Assembly (NCBI GenBank): GCA_964496245.1
Contig: CAZBZG010000020.1
Span: 1 to 28,266 of the forward strand
Length of the DNA stretch: 28,266 bases
DNA from: CAZBZG01 sp964496245
GTDB taxonomy: Bacteria > Planctomycetota > SZUA-567
Direction of reading: 5' to 3'
Below are positions 1 to 7,810 of this stretch, piece after piece. How positions within the stretch are numbered: the stretch's first letter is position 1; each line of letters starts with the position of its first letter. The notes beneath the pieces are model-generated. The model did not search any database and was not told where the DNA came from. It saw only the letters and a list, made by a program, of their open reading frames with translations. The translations under genes were made by a program, and so were the position numbers.

Positions 1-2
1 AG

Positions 3-1052
3 AAGAAGACCGCATTCGACCCGAAGAAGAAAGATACTGACGGAGACAACACCGATGATGCTGAGGAGGATGAGGATGGGGCTACAGCCGATGCACCTGC
101 AGCCCATACCGCCAGGGGTGACGGGTTGACCGCCTTTGAGGAGTACCGCGGCTTTGTGCGCTTGGTGGGCGCGAACCGGCAGTTTGCCCGCCTCAACGAT
201 GCCCAGTCAGTAGCTCCAGGCGGAGCCAGGCCCACAGGAGGCCCAGCCCGTAAGGATGTATTCGTCATTGAGTACAATGACCCGAGCAGTAGGGGGATCT
301 TCACAAGTAACGCTTCAAGGGTACATCAGTTGGGGACCGTCTTCCACCTGCTGGATTGGAGCGATTTTCACTCAAGAACGAAACTGGTTGATGTTAATGG
401 AGATCGAAACCAGAGAGGAGCACTCATCAGGAATGTGCGCCTTCCCGGAAATACGATTGGTAACGCTGGGGCGCTACGTATGGATTCCAGCTATATTCGG
501 CTGGATTTGAACGCGATGGCTGGCAACGCCACCTTAAGGGCAAATGTCTTGGCTCATGAAATTGGCCATCGCTTTGACCTATTCCACTGGGTAACACGCG
601 TTCCGAACGCCCAAGCTCAGATCGATCCGGCGAACCGCAGACTGCTGCGTGTGTTGGTGCGTGTAAATGAGCAATGGCAATTCGTTGCTCCCAGAGGCAG
701 AGGTTTTATTGACTGGCTCCTTGCTCCATTTATCGACAGAAGAGTTGTGACATATGAGCCGGAGGCAATACTCGCAGGCTGGAACAGAACGTCGGTAATC
801 GCCCAAGAGCGCGTGGCCCGAGTTGACCGCATGCTGTCGCCAGCACATCCTGGATTTGAAATCCATCGAATCCGCTTTCGTCGCGCCCTGGACCCAACAG
901 TCACAATTGCCGGTAATGGCGTCCATGGCGTGCGGTTCTTTAGCAATAGACTCATGTCCTATATTGCAAATGCCCTTGGGGTTCAACCCCTAACGCAACG
1001 GAATAGTCGTTTTGTCGAGATACGAAGTACGGAAAGGGGGCGGCATGACTAG
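3..1052 (+). CDS. Secreted metzincin-like metalloprotease, C-terminal part (5' end outside window)
   Basis: The reading frame is open to the left edge, so this is the C-terminal part of a larger protein; TTG at 126 is probably not the true start. The first 40 visible residues are Asp/Glu-rich (DTDGDNTDDAEEDEDG), like the calcium-binding linkers of bacterial surface proteins, and are followed by GLTAFEEYRGF, which often leads into such protease domains. The catalytic signature is HEIGHRFDLFH (first His codon at 555), fitting HExxHxxDxxH: the third His is at the metzincin position, with Asp replacing the usual Gly. A possible Met-turn, NRLMSY, lies at about 945-962. I infer a zinc endopeptidase acting outside the cytoplasm. 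The next gene starts 8 bases before this stop, implying translational coupling. GC is well below that of the rest of the window. The substrate is unknown. The metalloprotease call is fairly secure; subfamily is not. Confidence 0.72.
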   Translation, partial: KKTAFDPKKKDTDGDNTDDAEEDEDGATADAPAAHTARGDGLTAFEEYRGFVRLVGANRQFARLNDAQSVAPGGARPTGGPARKDVFVIEYNDPSSRGIFTSNASRVHQLGTVFHLLDWSDFHSRTKLVDVNGDRNQRGALIRNVRLPGNTIGNAGALRMDSSYIRLDLNAMAGNATLRANVLAHEIGHRFDLFHWVTRVPNAQAQIDPANRRLLRVLVRVNEQWQFVAPRGRGFIDWLLAPFIDRRVVTYEPEAILAGWNRTSVIAQERVARVDRMLSPAHPGFEIHRIRFRRALDPTVTIAGNGVHGVRFFSNRLMSYIANALGVQPLTQRNSRFVEIRSTERGRHD

Positions 1053-2451
1053 GGCGGCGACTGAGGTAGTGGAGCTAACCTGCGTTAGGGCGGAAGACAC
1101 GCAATGCGGCCTGAGGTGTCCGTCTGCGCAACTTGCCGATACGACAAAGCGACGTGCACTTGGCTTTGCTTGCGCAATGCTCATCATGGCAGAGTGTGTC
1201 TCGGCTGCAGCGGCAGATCAACAGCCAGAAGACAAGATGCCCTCGGAGCGTGAAATCAAACAGATATTCAAGGTGAGCGAGAAAGTTTTCAAGGAAGCCG
1301 AAAAGAAACGGTCGGCTATTAGAGAAGCCTTCTCTTTGAAGGCTCGCGTTGACCAGCCACTATTCTTGGGTGAGCCATTCATTGTCAATGTTGAATTGGC
1401 CAATAAGACGCAACATCCAGCACAAGTGCCTGACTCATTTCGTCGCGATGTGCGCTTCAGGAGGCCAAGATGGCTTTCCGGGGAAATCGTGAGATTTGAG
1501 GACGACGCTATTGACTTTGACATTCGCCTTCATGAGGGGGGTAGAAGAGGCGTGGACATGGCAGAACGAGTGGTCGCATTTGTGCCTCGGGGTAAGCCTG
1601 CCACGGATGATGTCGCGTACTTAAGAGATATGCCGAAATCTCTTGATGAACTGCAGGGCCTAAAGCGTGTTATTCATTTGTATTGTCCCGACCCTTTCGG
1701 ATCTGGCGAGTACCAATTCGTTGTTCAGGTCCCCCCACTCGATGATATTGAGCATACCGTGGAATTGATCTCACCGACGCCGGTAGCCAACACGGTGGTT
1801 CTTCATGAGAAGAACGGGCTTAAGTTTCTCGCGTGGGTTACAAGGTACAAGGGGCGAAGCTATTTATTTGCAAAAGCTCTTCCACTGAAGATGTTGGATG
1901 CCTACTTATCCTTGGCCTCCGTTCCTATGAAGAGAAGCTCAGACACGGAACTCTTCTTCTTCCAAAGTACCGAGGCCAAGACAGGCGAGATTGCTGGCGA
2001 CAAAGGTCAACGCGGGGATCCCGCCCCGGGTGCTGCAGAAGATGCTGGCAAGCCAGCGAATGGCGAGCAGGAGCGGATGTCTTTGGGTATCTACAATAGG
2101 CGGGTTTACGCTACTCGTGATCGTATAGAAATACGTGCAATGTCCGCAAACAGCGAATACGGGGCGATGGTGATCTATTTCGCGACAAATAAAGATCCCG
2201 AACGACAACGGTTCTTGGCATTGGTGCATCCTTTCACGGGAGAAATCCAACTGAAAGAACTTGAAAGGGCAACAAGAGTCGAGGTTGCCTCGGCCCAGAT
2301 GGACGTAGGTTGGGGCGACAAGGAGAACAACGTAGTCCGAGTCAGCTTTCGTGGGAAAGGGGATGGTCCCTCCGTGATGTTTGACAGGTCGGTGGTGGAG
2401 AAGCGCATCAACTGTTCTTGGCGAGTGGAATCAGTTGATGTCAATCAGTAG
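1045..2451 (+). CDS. Unrecognised exported protein paired with the protease
   Basis: I do not recognise the family. ATG at 1045 is preferred over TTG at 1012 because a purine-rich GGAAAGGGGG precedes it and it overlaps the protease stop by 8 bases. The 468-residue product has an unusually long polar start and then a hydrophobic stretch (ALGFACAMLIMAECVSAAAA) resembling a signal peptide with cleavage near Ala-Ala-Ala-Asp. A start further downstream is therefore possible. A Lys/Glu-rich helix follows, then a beta-rich region beginning ARVDQPLFLGEPFIVNVELAN, like an Ig-type or protease-inhibitor-like sandwich. A Gly/Pro/Ala/Asp-rich linker near residues 320-345 separates a second beta-rich region. 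No catalytic motif is visible. The coupling suggests that it works with the upstream protease, as inhibitor, chaperone or substrate, but this is inference. Its lower GC matches the protease and not the downstream genes. Confidence 0.75.
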   Translation: MTRAATEVVELTCVRAEDTQCGLRCPSAQLADTTKRRALGFACAMLIMAECVSAAAADQQPEDKMPSEREIKQIFKVSEKVFKEAEKKRSAIREAFSLKARVDQPLFLGEPFIVNVELANKTQHPAQVPDSFRRDVRFRRPRWLSGEIVRFEDDAIDFDIRLHEGGRRGVDMAERVVAFVPRGKPATDDVAYLRDMPKSLDELQGLKRVIHLYCPDPFGSGEYQFVVQVPPLDDIEHTVELISPTPVANTVVLHEKNGLKFLAWVTRYKGRSYLFAKALPLKMLDAYLSLASVPMKRSSDTELFFFQSTEAKTGEIAGDKGQRGDPAPGAAEDAGKPANGEQERMSLGIYNRRVYATRDRIEIRAMSANSEYGAMVIYFATNKDPERQRFLALVHPFTGEIQLKELERATRVEVASAQMDVGWGDKENNVVRVSFRGKGDGPSVMFDRSVVEKRINCSWRVESVDVNQ

Positions 2452-2792
2452 ATAGGATGCCTACAGTGACCTGAGGGATGATGCGTCAAGAGTGCAGAGC
2501 AGTCTCGTTGGTATACGGTAGTAGTTCGGTCGCTTCTATCCACAATGGGTCAGCACATCTCGGGCTCTTGACGCTGCCATCTTGGGGGAAACGTCCGACA
2601 ATTGTTGGTGCCTCGCAGAGAACGCGCGTCCAACCATTTGATACTGTGAGACTTGTAGATCGATTGTGCTGTTAGATCTGTGGGTCAAGACCGATACGGG
2701 GCCACAAAGACGACCGGGTGGGGCTGGGACGGGTGTAGCGGGGCGCCGGGTGCTGCCAGCAGCCTGCGGGTGCTTGCGAGGCTGCGTTCCGC
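2452..2792. other. Gene-free stretch at the GC boundary
   Basis: This separates the low-GC plus-strand pair from the GC-rich minus-strand operon, whose last gene ends at 2793. A 65-codon frame at 2478-2675 lacks homology that I recognise and has only a crowded GAGGG upstream of its ATG pair, so I do not call it a gene. Base composition changes from mixed to strongly G+C-rich at about 2690. I see no tRNA, transposase remnant or convincing terminator with a T-run here. Confidence 0.6.
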
Positions 2793-3767
2793 TTACCGGA
2801 TCTTGCGGCCCTTGCCGGAATCCGTGATCTCGACGAGCGCGCGCGGGTAGGGTTCGAAGAAGACCTGGCTGGCGAGGTATTCCTCGGAAAACCGCACGAT
2901 CCAGCTCTTGAGCACCCCCACGGGTACGCTCAAGGGCACCTGCGCGTTGCGGTACTGCTCGAGCGTGTCCAGGAAGAAGGCCTTCTCCTCTGCGCCCAGC
3001 TCTTCGGAGAAGTAGCCCATGCCGTGCATGAGCACGTTGATGGCGGACGTGAACTTGGGCGCGCGCGCGAACGCGCGGCCGAGTTCGGTGCGGTAGGCGG
3101 GCACGAGCTCGTCGAGCGGAATCTTTTTTTCGTTGGCCACGATCCGTCCCAGAGCCTTGAGGCTTTTCTGGCTGTAGGCCATGAGGAGGAGCTTGTGCTC
3201 GGTGTGGAATCGCACCAGGTCCCGCATGCGGCCCGCCTCTGTGGCGTTGCGAAACCGCGCCAGCGTGAAGAGCTTGGTCAGCCAGTGCTCGCGGATGGAG
3301 AAGTTGTGCAACCGTCCCTCGTCCTCGATGGGGAGATCCGGGAACCGGTCCTGCACGGCGCGGCCGAAGAACCCGGCCGTGCGGCCGGCCGGGGTTTTGG
3401 CCTCCGGGTTCGGGTAGAGTTTGACGTTGCTGATGCCGCAGGATGGGGACTTGTACTTGAGGATGAAGCCGTCGACCGTGTCGATGGCGTCGAGAAAGGT
3501 CTGCACGAAGGCGGTCATCTTGTCGGTCACGTCCCGGCCGGTCTCGGGCTGGACGAGCCGCTCGCCTTCCGCGCCGCGCACGATGCGGATGGGCTTGCGC
3601 GGGCAGCCCAAGCCGATCTCGACCTCCGGACAGGTCGTCTGGAACGTCACGTGGTCCTCGAGGCTGTCGACGAACGCGTCGCTGACGGCGATGCCGTTCC
3701 ATCGGCAGGCCTCGAAGCCGAGGCACTTGCTGGCAACCACCACGGGACGTACGGTTTGTTCGGTCAC
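2793..3767 (-). CDS. DUF523 (TudS-like desulfidase)-DUF1722 (YbgA-like) fusion protein
   Basis: The 324-residue product starts at GTG 3767, with GGAGGAG about 6 bases upstream; the frame continues further 5' only as a shadow of the preceding gene. Residues 8-145 form a DUF523 domain: SKCLGFEACRWNG (Cys15, Cys21), TTCPE (Cys46), GLGCPRKP (Cys55), GRDVT, and YKSPSCG (Cys110). DUF523 members include TudS, a [4Fe-4S] thiouracil desulfidase whose cluster is held by three conserved cysteines; Cys15, Cys46 and Cys110 are the likely ligands. Residues from about 185 to the end form DUF1722/YbgA (HWLTKLFTLARFRNA, FHTEHKLLLMAYSQ), of unknown function. The two-domain layout is a known one. It is the last gene of a minus-strand trio, 53 bases after the M20 gene. 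The desulfidase activity is inferred from the family. Confidence 0.88.
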   Translation of the reverse strand: MTEQTVRPVVVASKCLGFEACRWNGIAVSDAFVDSLEDHVTFQTTCPEVEIGLGCPRKPIRIVRGAEGERLVQPETGRDVTDKMTAFVQTFLDAIDTVDGFILKYKSPSCGISNVKLYPNPEAKTPAGRTAGFFGRAVQDRFPDLPIEDEGRLHNFSIREHWLTKLFTLARFRNATEAGRMRDLVRFHTEHKLLLMAYSQKSLKALGRIVANEKKIPLDELVPAYRTELGRAFARAPKFTSAINVLMHGMGYFSEELGAEEKAFFLDTLEQYRNAQVPLSVPVGVLKSWIVRFSEEYLASQVFFEPYPRALVEITDSGKGRKIR

Positions 3768-3820
3768 GCGTGCTCCTCCGGGTAGATGCCTGTTCGGCGC
3801 GGCGCTCCGAACGCGGCGTC

Positions 3821-4999
3821 TCAAGCGCGAAACGCTTTCCGCACCGCCTGCAGGGTCTTGGGGTGGGTCAGCAGCTTGACCGCAGAGATGGCGAGGCCCG
3901 TTCCCGCCTGGATCGCTGCGGTGTAGGCGTAGGGCCGGTCGGCCAGCTCCAGGAAGTCGCGCGTGTGCAGCGCCACTGCTTCGCGGTTCTTGGGCACGAT
4001 GCCAAAATAGGGGTGGGCCGCAGGGATGATCTGGCTGACGTTGGCCAGGTCCAGCGACCCCCGGCCTTCGCATCCGTCGCCCTGGCGCAGGCGAATGCCG
4101 GCGGTCTCGTAGCCGGTCAGCACCACCTGATCGAGCGCGCGGTTGATGCGAAAGGCGCGGTACATGTGCTTGTCCCATTTCACCGTCACCCGGCCGCCCA
4201 CGGCCTTGGCTGCCGAGCGGCAGCAGGCGGCCACACGCTTGCGGAGCGTTCCGAGGTAGCCTTCGTCCAGGCTCCGCACGCCGATGCGGATCTGGGCGCG
4301 TTCGGGGATCACGTTCTCCGCTTCGCCGCCGTGGGTGATGATGCCGTGGATGCGCGCGTCTTCGCGCAGGTGCTGGCGGAGCGCGTTCACGCTGTTGAAG
4401 AACAGGATGGCCGCGTCCAGGGCGTTGATGCCGGCTTCGGGCGCGCCTGCCGCGTGCGCGGCCTTGCCATGGAACGTGGCCGTGAACCGGCGGTTGGCTG
4501 TGCAGCCCACGGTGATCTTGTTCTCCACCGAGGGGTGGGTCATGATGGCCGCGTCGAGGTGTTGGAAGGCGCCGGCCGCCACCATGGCCGCCTTGCCGGC
4601 TGTGGTCTCCTCGGCCGGCGTGCCGATGAGTTCGAACTGCCCCGGCAGCCGGCCGCAGGCGGCCACGCCCGCTGCCGCCGTGAGCGCGGCCGTGCTGATC
4701 AGATTGTGCCCGCACCCGTGCCCCAGGCCGGCCAGGGCGTCGTACTCGGCCAGCACGGCGATCCGGGGCTTCTGCCTTCCGCCCTTGAGCACCGCCCGGA
4801 ACGCTGTCTCCAGCCCCGCGTAGGGGCGCGTGATCGCGAAGCCGAGGTCGTCCAGGTACGCGGTGAGCCGGTCGCAGGCCCGGTATTCCTGATACCCCTC
4901 CTCGGGGTGTGCGTGGATGAATCGCCCGATCTCGATGATGCGTCTTCGCTCGGCCGCGATGCCGGCGCGGAGGCGGTTCAGGCGGGACTTGGGGATCAT
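3821..4999 (-). CDS. M20D-family amidohydrolase (ACY1L2/AbgB-like)
   Basis: This encodes 392 residues, a normal length for M20D amidohydrolases, which cleave N-acyl or aminobenzoyl-amino-acid amide bonds in the cytoplasm. Family signatures are HAHPEEGYQEY near the start, AEYDALAGLGHGCGHN (residues 84-99, with metal-binding Cys96 and His98), TPAEET (catalytic Glu130-131), the dimerisation-domain segment FHGKAAHAAGAPEAGINALD, and THGGEAENVIPERAQIR. The EYDAL-GHGCGHN form is typical of the ACY1L2/AbgB branch rather than the indole-acetyl or hippurate branch. ATG at 4999 has GGAGG 8 bases upstream. It lies 40 bases after the TatD-like gene and 53 bases before the DUF523-DUF1722 gene, so all three are probably one transcript. 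The natural substrate cannot be read from the sequence. Confidence 0.92.
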   Translation of the reverse strand: MIPKSRLNRLRAGIAAERRRIIEIGRFIHAHPEEGYQEYRACDRLTAYLDDLGFAITRPYAGLETAFRAVLKGGRQKPRIAVLAEYDALAGLGHGCGHNLISTAALTAAAGVAACGRLPGQFELIGTPAEETTAGKAAMVAAGAFQHLDAAIMTHPSVENKITVGCTANRRFTATFHGKAAHAAGAPEAGINALDAAILFFNSVNALRQHLREDARIHGIITHGGEAENVIPERAQIRIGVRSLDEGYLGTLRKRVAACCRSAAKAVGGRVTVKWDKHMYRAFRINRALDQVVLTGYETAGIRLRQGDGCEGRGSLDLANVSQIIPAAHPYFGIVPKNREAVALHTRDFLELADRPYAYTAAIQAGTGLAISAVKLLTHPKTLQAVRKAFRA

Positions 5000-5039
5000 G
5001 CGTTTCCTCCGAATCCAGGCGCGGTGACGTGCGGCTGCG

Positions 5040-5873
5040 TCACGCCCACGCAGTCTCGCGCGACCGTGTCGGTTGAGGCTGGAACTTCGGATTCTGGCCC
5101 AGGAAGTAGCAGGGGTTGTTGTAGAACACGGTTTCGATGTCCTCTTCGCGGTGTCCGCGCCGGCGCATCTCGAAGATGGCGTCGTGGAGCGTGCCCGGAT
5201 CCGACGGCCCCCAGTCGCCTGAGGCGTCGACCACCAGGCGCTCCAGCCCGTAGCGCTCGATCGTGTCGATCACGCGCGGCGGGCTGTTCTTGGTCACGGG
5301 GTAGATGGTCATCCCCGCCCAGAAGCCGGCCTCCAGCACGGGCCGGACCGTGTGCTCCTCCATGTGGTCGAAGAGCACCCGTTCCCGGGCGATGTCGGAC
5401 CGGTTCCTGAGCACATCGAGCAGCATGCCAACGCCCTTCTGCTTGTCGGCGAGGTGCGGCGTGTGGATCCAGACGAGCTGCTTGCGCTGCACGGCCACGT
5501 CGATCTGGAGCTCGAAGGTCGTGAGCTCGTTGCGGGTGTTCTTGTTCAGCCCGATCTCGCCGATGCCCAGGCACGTGGGCTTGTCCAGGAACTCGGGGAG
5601 GTATTCGATCACCTCCTTGGAGAAGGCCACGTCCTCCGCTTCCTTGGGGTTCATGCCCACCCAGCAGTAGTGCTGGATGCAGTACTGGGCCGCGCGTGTG
5701 GGTTCGAACGTGGAGATGTGCGTGAAGTAGTCGTGGAACGCCTGCGGGCTCGTGCGGTCGTACCCGGACCAGAACGCAGGTTCGCACGCAGCCACGCAGT
5801 GCATGCGCACCATGCGCTCGTAGTCCTGGGTGGTGCGCGCGATCATGTGGATGTGCGGTTCGATGACTTTCAT
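5040..5873 (-). CDS. TatD-like metal-dependent hydrolase
   Basis: The product is 277 residues with an amidohydrolase TIM-barrel metal-ligand pattern: EPHIH (His7, His9), GIGEIG (Glu106), WIHTPH (His137, His140), LFDHMEEHT (His170) and VVDASGDWG (Asp216, Asp220). It resembles the TatD-like hydrolases found in ebo-type gene clusters and in many environmental bacteria (EPAFW, YFTHISTFEPTRAAQY, NPKEAED), whose substrate is unsettled. No other ebo gene, such as a UbiA prenyltransferase or dehydroquinate-synthase-like gene, is nearby. The frame continues upstream to 6038, but the start is placed at ATG 5873 because AAGGGAG lies 7 bases before it and because family members begin with MKVI-P-H-H. It is the first gene of the minus-strand trio and is divergent from plsY. 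Confidence 0.85.
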   Translation of the reverse strand: MKVIEPHIHMIARTTQDYERMVRMHCVAACEPAFWSGYDRTSPQAFHDYFTHISTFEPTRAAQYCIQHYCWVGMNPKEAEDVAFSKEVIEYLPEFLDKPTCLGIGEIGLNKNTRNELTTFELQIDVAVQRKQLVWIHTPHLADKQKGVGMLLDVLRNRSDIARERVLFDHMEEHTVRPVLEAGFWAGMTIYPVTKNSPPRVIDTIERYGLERLVVDASGDWGPSDPGTLHDAIFEMRRRGHREEDIETVFYNNPCYFLGQNPKFQPQPTRSRETAWA

Positions 5874-6082
5874 GGGGAGCTCCCTTCTCTCTGTTGCAGA
5901 CGCCACCGCCTGCGGACGCGCTCCTTCGTGCTCGCAGTCGTGCTCGTGCCAATACGCGGCATCAGCTGTCTGGGTTCGCACTGCGCTCGCGCGTACGACT
6001 CCGGCCACGAGCAGGACGAAGAACCGCCTGCCCCTCACGCAATACTCTAGGCCTTTGGCTGGATCCTGGCAAGGGGTTTCGC

Positions 6083-6111
6083 TTGACCGGGTCGCGGCCC
6101 GCGCATACGCT
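6083..6111 (+). promoter_or_regulatory. Candidate sigma70-type promoter for plsY-gpsA
   Basis: TTGACC at 6083-6088 is separated by exactly 17 bases from TACGCT at 6106-6111, about 40 bases before the plsY ATG. The -35 match is good and the -10 match is weak, in a 277-base divergent gap (5874-6150) where I see no other convincing signal. The regulation is unknown. Confidence 0.42.
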
Positions 6112-6150
6112 TCTACGGGGAAGAGCGTTCCTCTCGGAAATGGAGTTCGG

Positions 6151-6816
6151 ATGATCTACGCAGCCGTGGCCGTGGGGTACCTGCTCGGCTCCATCCCCGT
6201 GGGCCTGCTCGTGGGCTGGGTCGCGGGCAGGGACGTGCGGCGCGAGGGGTCGGGCAACATCGGGTTCACCAACGTGCTGCGCGTTTGCGGGCTCGGCTGG
6301 GGCCTGCCCGTGCTGCTGCTCGACCTCGCCAAGGGTTTCGCCCCCGCGTTCTGGGTCGCGCCCGCGCTGGTGGACCGGACGGACGCGCTGCCGGCCGTGC
6401 TCGCGGGTCTGGCCGCCATCCTGGGGCACAACTTCCCGGTCTGGCTCCGCTTCCGGGGCGGCAAGGGCGTGGCCACGAGCGCGGGCGCGGTGCTGGCGCT
6501 CCTGCCCCAAGCCTTTGGCGTGGCCCTGGTCGCGTGGGCAGTGATGGTGGGGATTACGCGATACGTGTCCGTGGGTTCCATGAGCGCGGGCGTGGCGCTC
6601 GTGGTCGCGCACTTCGTCCTGTCGCCCGCGCCCTTTGCTGCGGACGCCCTGCCGCTCACCGTGCTCGCCGTGGTGCTCTGCGCGCTCGTGATCGTCCGGC
6701 ACAAAGGCAACATCCAGCGCCTGTGCGCCGGAACCGAGAACCGCATCGGCGCCCCGCCGCAGACCGGCGAGACGGATCCGCTCGCCCATCCTTCCGAAGG
6801 GAGCCGCGATGCCTGA
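6151..6816 (+). CDS. plsY: Glycerol-3-phosphate acyltransferase PlsY
   Basis: PlsY is an integral inner-membrane enzyme that transfers an acyl group from acyl-phosphate to the sn-1 position of glycerol-3-phosphate, the first step of phospholipid synthesis. The 221-residue product has the three family motifs in order: REGSGNIGFTN near residues 32-42, GHNFPVWLRFRGGKGVAT near residues 93-110, and RHKGNIQRLCAGTENRI near residues 184-200. Hydrophobic segments alternate with these loops, and the N-terminal YLLGSIPVGLLVGW is typical. The start is ATG 6151, with GGAG about 6 bases upstream; the open frame further 5' crosses the intergenic gap and shows no family similarity. The stop overlaps gpsA by 8 bases, coupling the acyltransferase to the enzyme that makes its substrate. 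Confidence 0.96.
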   Translation: MIYAAVAVGYLLGSIPVGLLVGWVAGRDVRREGSGNIGFTNVLRVCGLGWGLPVLLLDLAKGFAPAFWVAPALVDRTDALPAVLAGLAAILGHNFPVWLRFRGGKGVATSAGAVLALLPQAFGVALVAWAVMVGITRYVSVGSMSAGVALVVAHFVLSPAPFAADALPLTVLAVVLCALVIVRHKGNIQRLCAGTENRIGAPPQTGETDPLAHPSEGSRDA

Positions 6817-7810
6817 GACCCGCCCCTCCATCACCATCCTCGGCGATGGCGGGTGGGGCACGGCCATCAGTACGGTGCTCGCGGAGAAGGGCCGCTCCTG
6901 CGTGATGTGGGGCCACGACCCGGCGTATCTCGAGGAGATGACCGAGACCCGCGAGAACCGGCAGTTCCTGCCCGGCGTGAAGATCCCCGCTACGGTGACG
7001 TTCGACCCCGACCTGGGCCGGGCGCTCGCGGACGCGACATTCGTGATCGTGGCCATTCCCACCCAGTACCTGCGCGCTTCGCTCGAAGCCAACCCCCCGC
7101 AGCTCGCGCAAGGGACGGGCGTGGTCTCGCTCACCAAGGGGATCGAACAGGAGACACTCCTGCGGCCGAGCGAGATCGTAGGAGAGACTCTGGGCGCGAA
7201 GCGCGTGGCTGTGCTCTCCGGGCCGAGCCATGCCGAGGAGGTGGCCCGGAAGCTCCCCACCACCGTGGTGGTCGCGTGTCACGACCAGGCCTTTGCCAGG
7301 ACCGTGCAGGAAACGCTCATGACCGCGGCGCTGCGTGTCTATACCTCGACCGATGTGCTGGGCGTGGAACTCGGCGGTGCGCTCAAGAACGTGATCGCAC
7401 TCGCCGGCGGCATCTCGGCCGGACTGGAGCTCGGGGACAATGCCCTGGCCGCGCTGCTCACGCGCGGGCTTGCGGAGATCACGCGCCTCGGCGTGGCCCT
7501 GGGCGCGGAAGCCCGCACGTTCTCGGGCCTCTCGGGCCTGGGCGATCTCGTGGTCACTGCTGGCAGCCAGCACAGCCGCAACCGTTCGGTGGGCGTGGCC
7601 CTCGGCCAGGGCAACAAGCTCGCCGACATCCTGGCCCAGCGCCAGACCGTGGCCGAAGGCGTATCCACGGCTGCGGCCGCTTCGGCCCTCGCCCGCAAGG
7701 CCGGGGTGGAGATGCCCATCGTCGAACAGGTCGTGGATGTGCTCTACTTTGACAAGGATCCGCGCCAGGCGGTCGCGGATCTCATGACCCGGGAAGGCAA
7801 AGCCGAATGA
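6809..7810 (+). CDS. gpsA: Glycerol-3-phosphate dehydrogenase [NAD(P)+]
   Basis: GpsA reduces dihydroxyacetone phosphate to sn-glycerol-3-phosphate in the cytoplasm and so feeds PlsY directly. The 333-residue length is standard. The N-terminal dinucleotide-binding loop is ILGDGGWGTA, followed by MWGHDP, VVSLTKGIE and the substrate-loop motif LSGPSHAEEVA. The C-terminal domain has the catalytic lysine in GALKNVIALAGG (Lys193), then GDNALAALLTRGLAEITRLG and SGLGDLVVTAGSQHSRNRS. ATG 6809 has GAAGGGAG just upstream and lies inside the end of plsY. Its TGA is interlaced (ATGA) with the start of the following alpha/beta-hydrolase remnant. Confidence 0.97.
   Translation: MPETRPSITILGDGGWGTAISTVLAEKGRSCVMWGHDPAYLEEMTETRENRQFLPGVKIPATVTFDPDLGRALADATFVIVAIPTQYLRASLEANPPQLAQGTGVVSLTKGIEQETLLRPSEIVGETLGAKRVAVLSGPSHAEEVARKLPTTVVVACHDQAFARTVQETLMTAALRVYTSTDVLGVELGGALKNVIALAGGISAGLELGDNALAALLTRGLAEITRLGVALGAEARTFSGLSGLGDLVVTAGSQHSRNRSVGVALGQGNKLADILAQRQTVAEGVSTAAAASALARKAGVEMPIVEQVVDVLYFDKDPRQAVADLMTREGKAE

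Noticed and set aside
2478..2675. 65-codon frame in the gap after the unknown exported protein
   Set aside because: No similarity, weak ribosome site, and placement in a compositional transition.
2536..3726. 396-codon minus-strand open frame overlapping the DUF523-DUF1722 gene
   Set aside because: Its Arg/His/Pro-rich translation is the shifted frame of the real gene, which has conserved cysteine motifs and a ribosome site.
3770..5410. 546-codon plus-strand open frame opposite the hydrolase operon
   Set aside because: It crosses two minus-strand genes with clear motifs and their gap, and has no recognisable domain.
5874..6038. N-terminal extension of the TatD-like hydrolase with a signal-like MRGRRFFVLLVAG
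   Set aside because: The family begins at MKVI-P-H-H, and AAGGGAG lies directly before the ATG at 5873; the extension covers the divergent promoter region.
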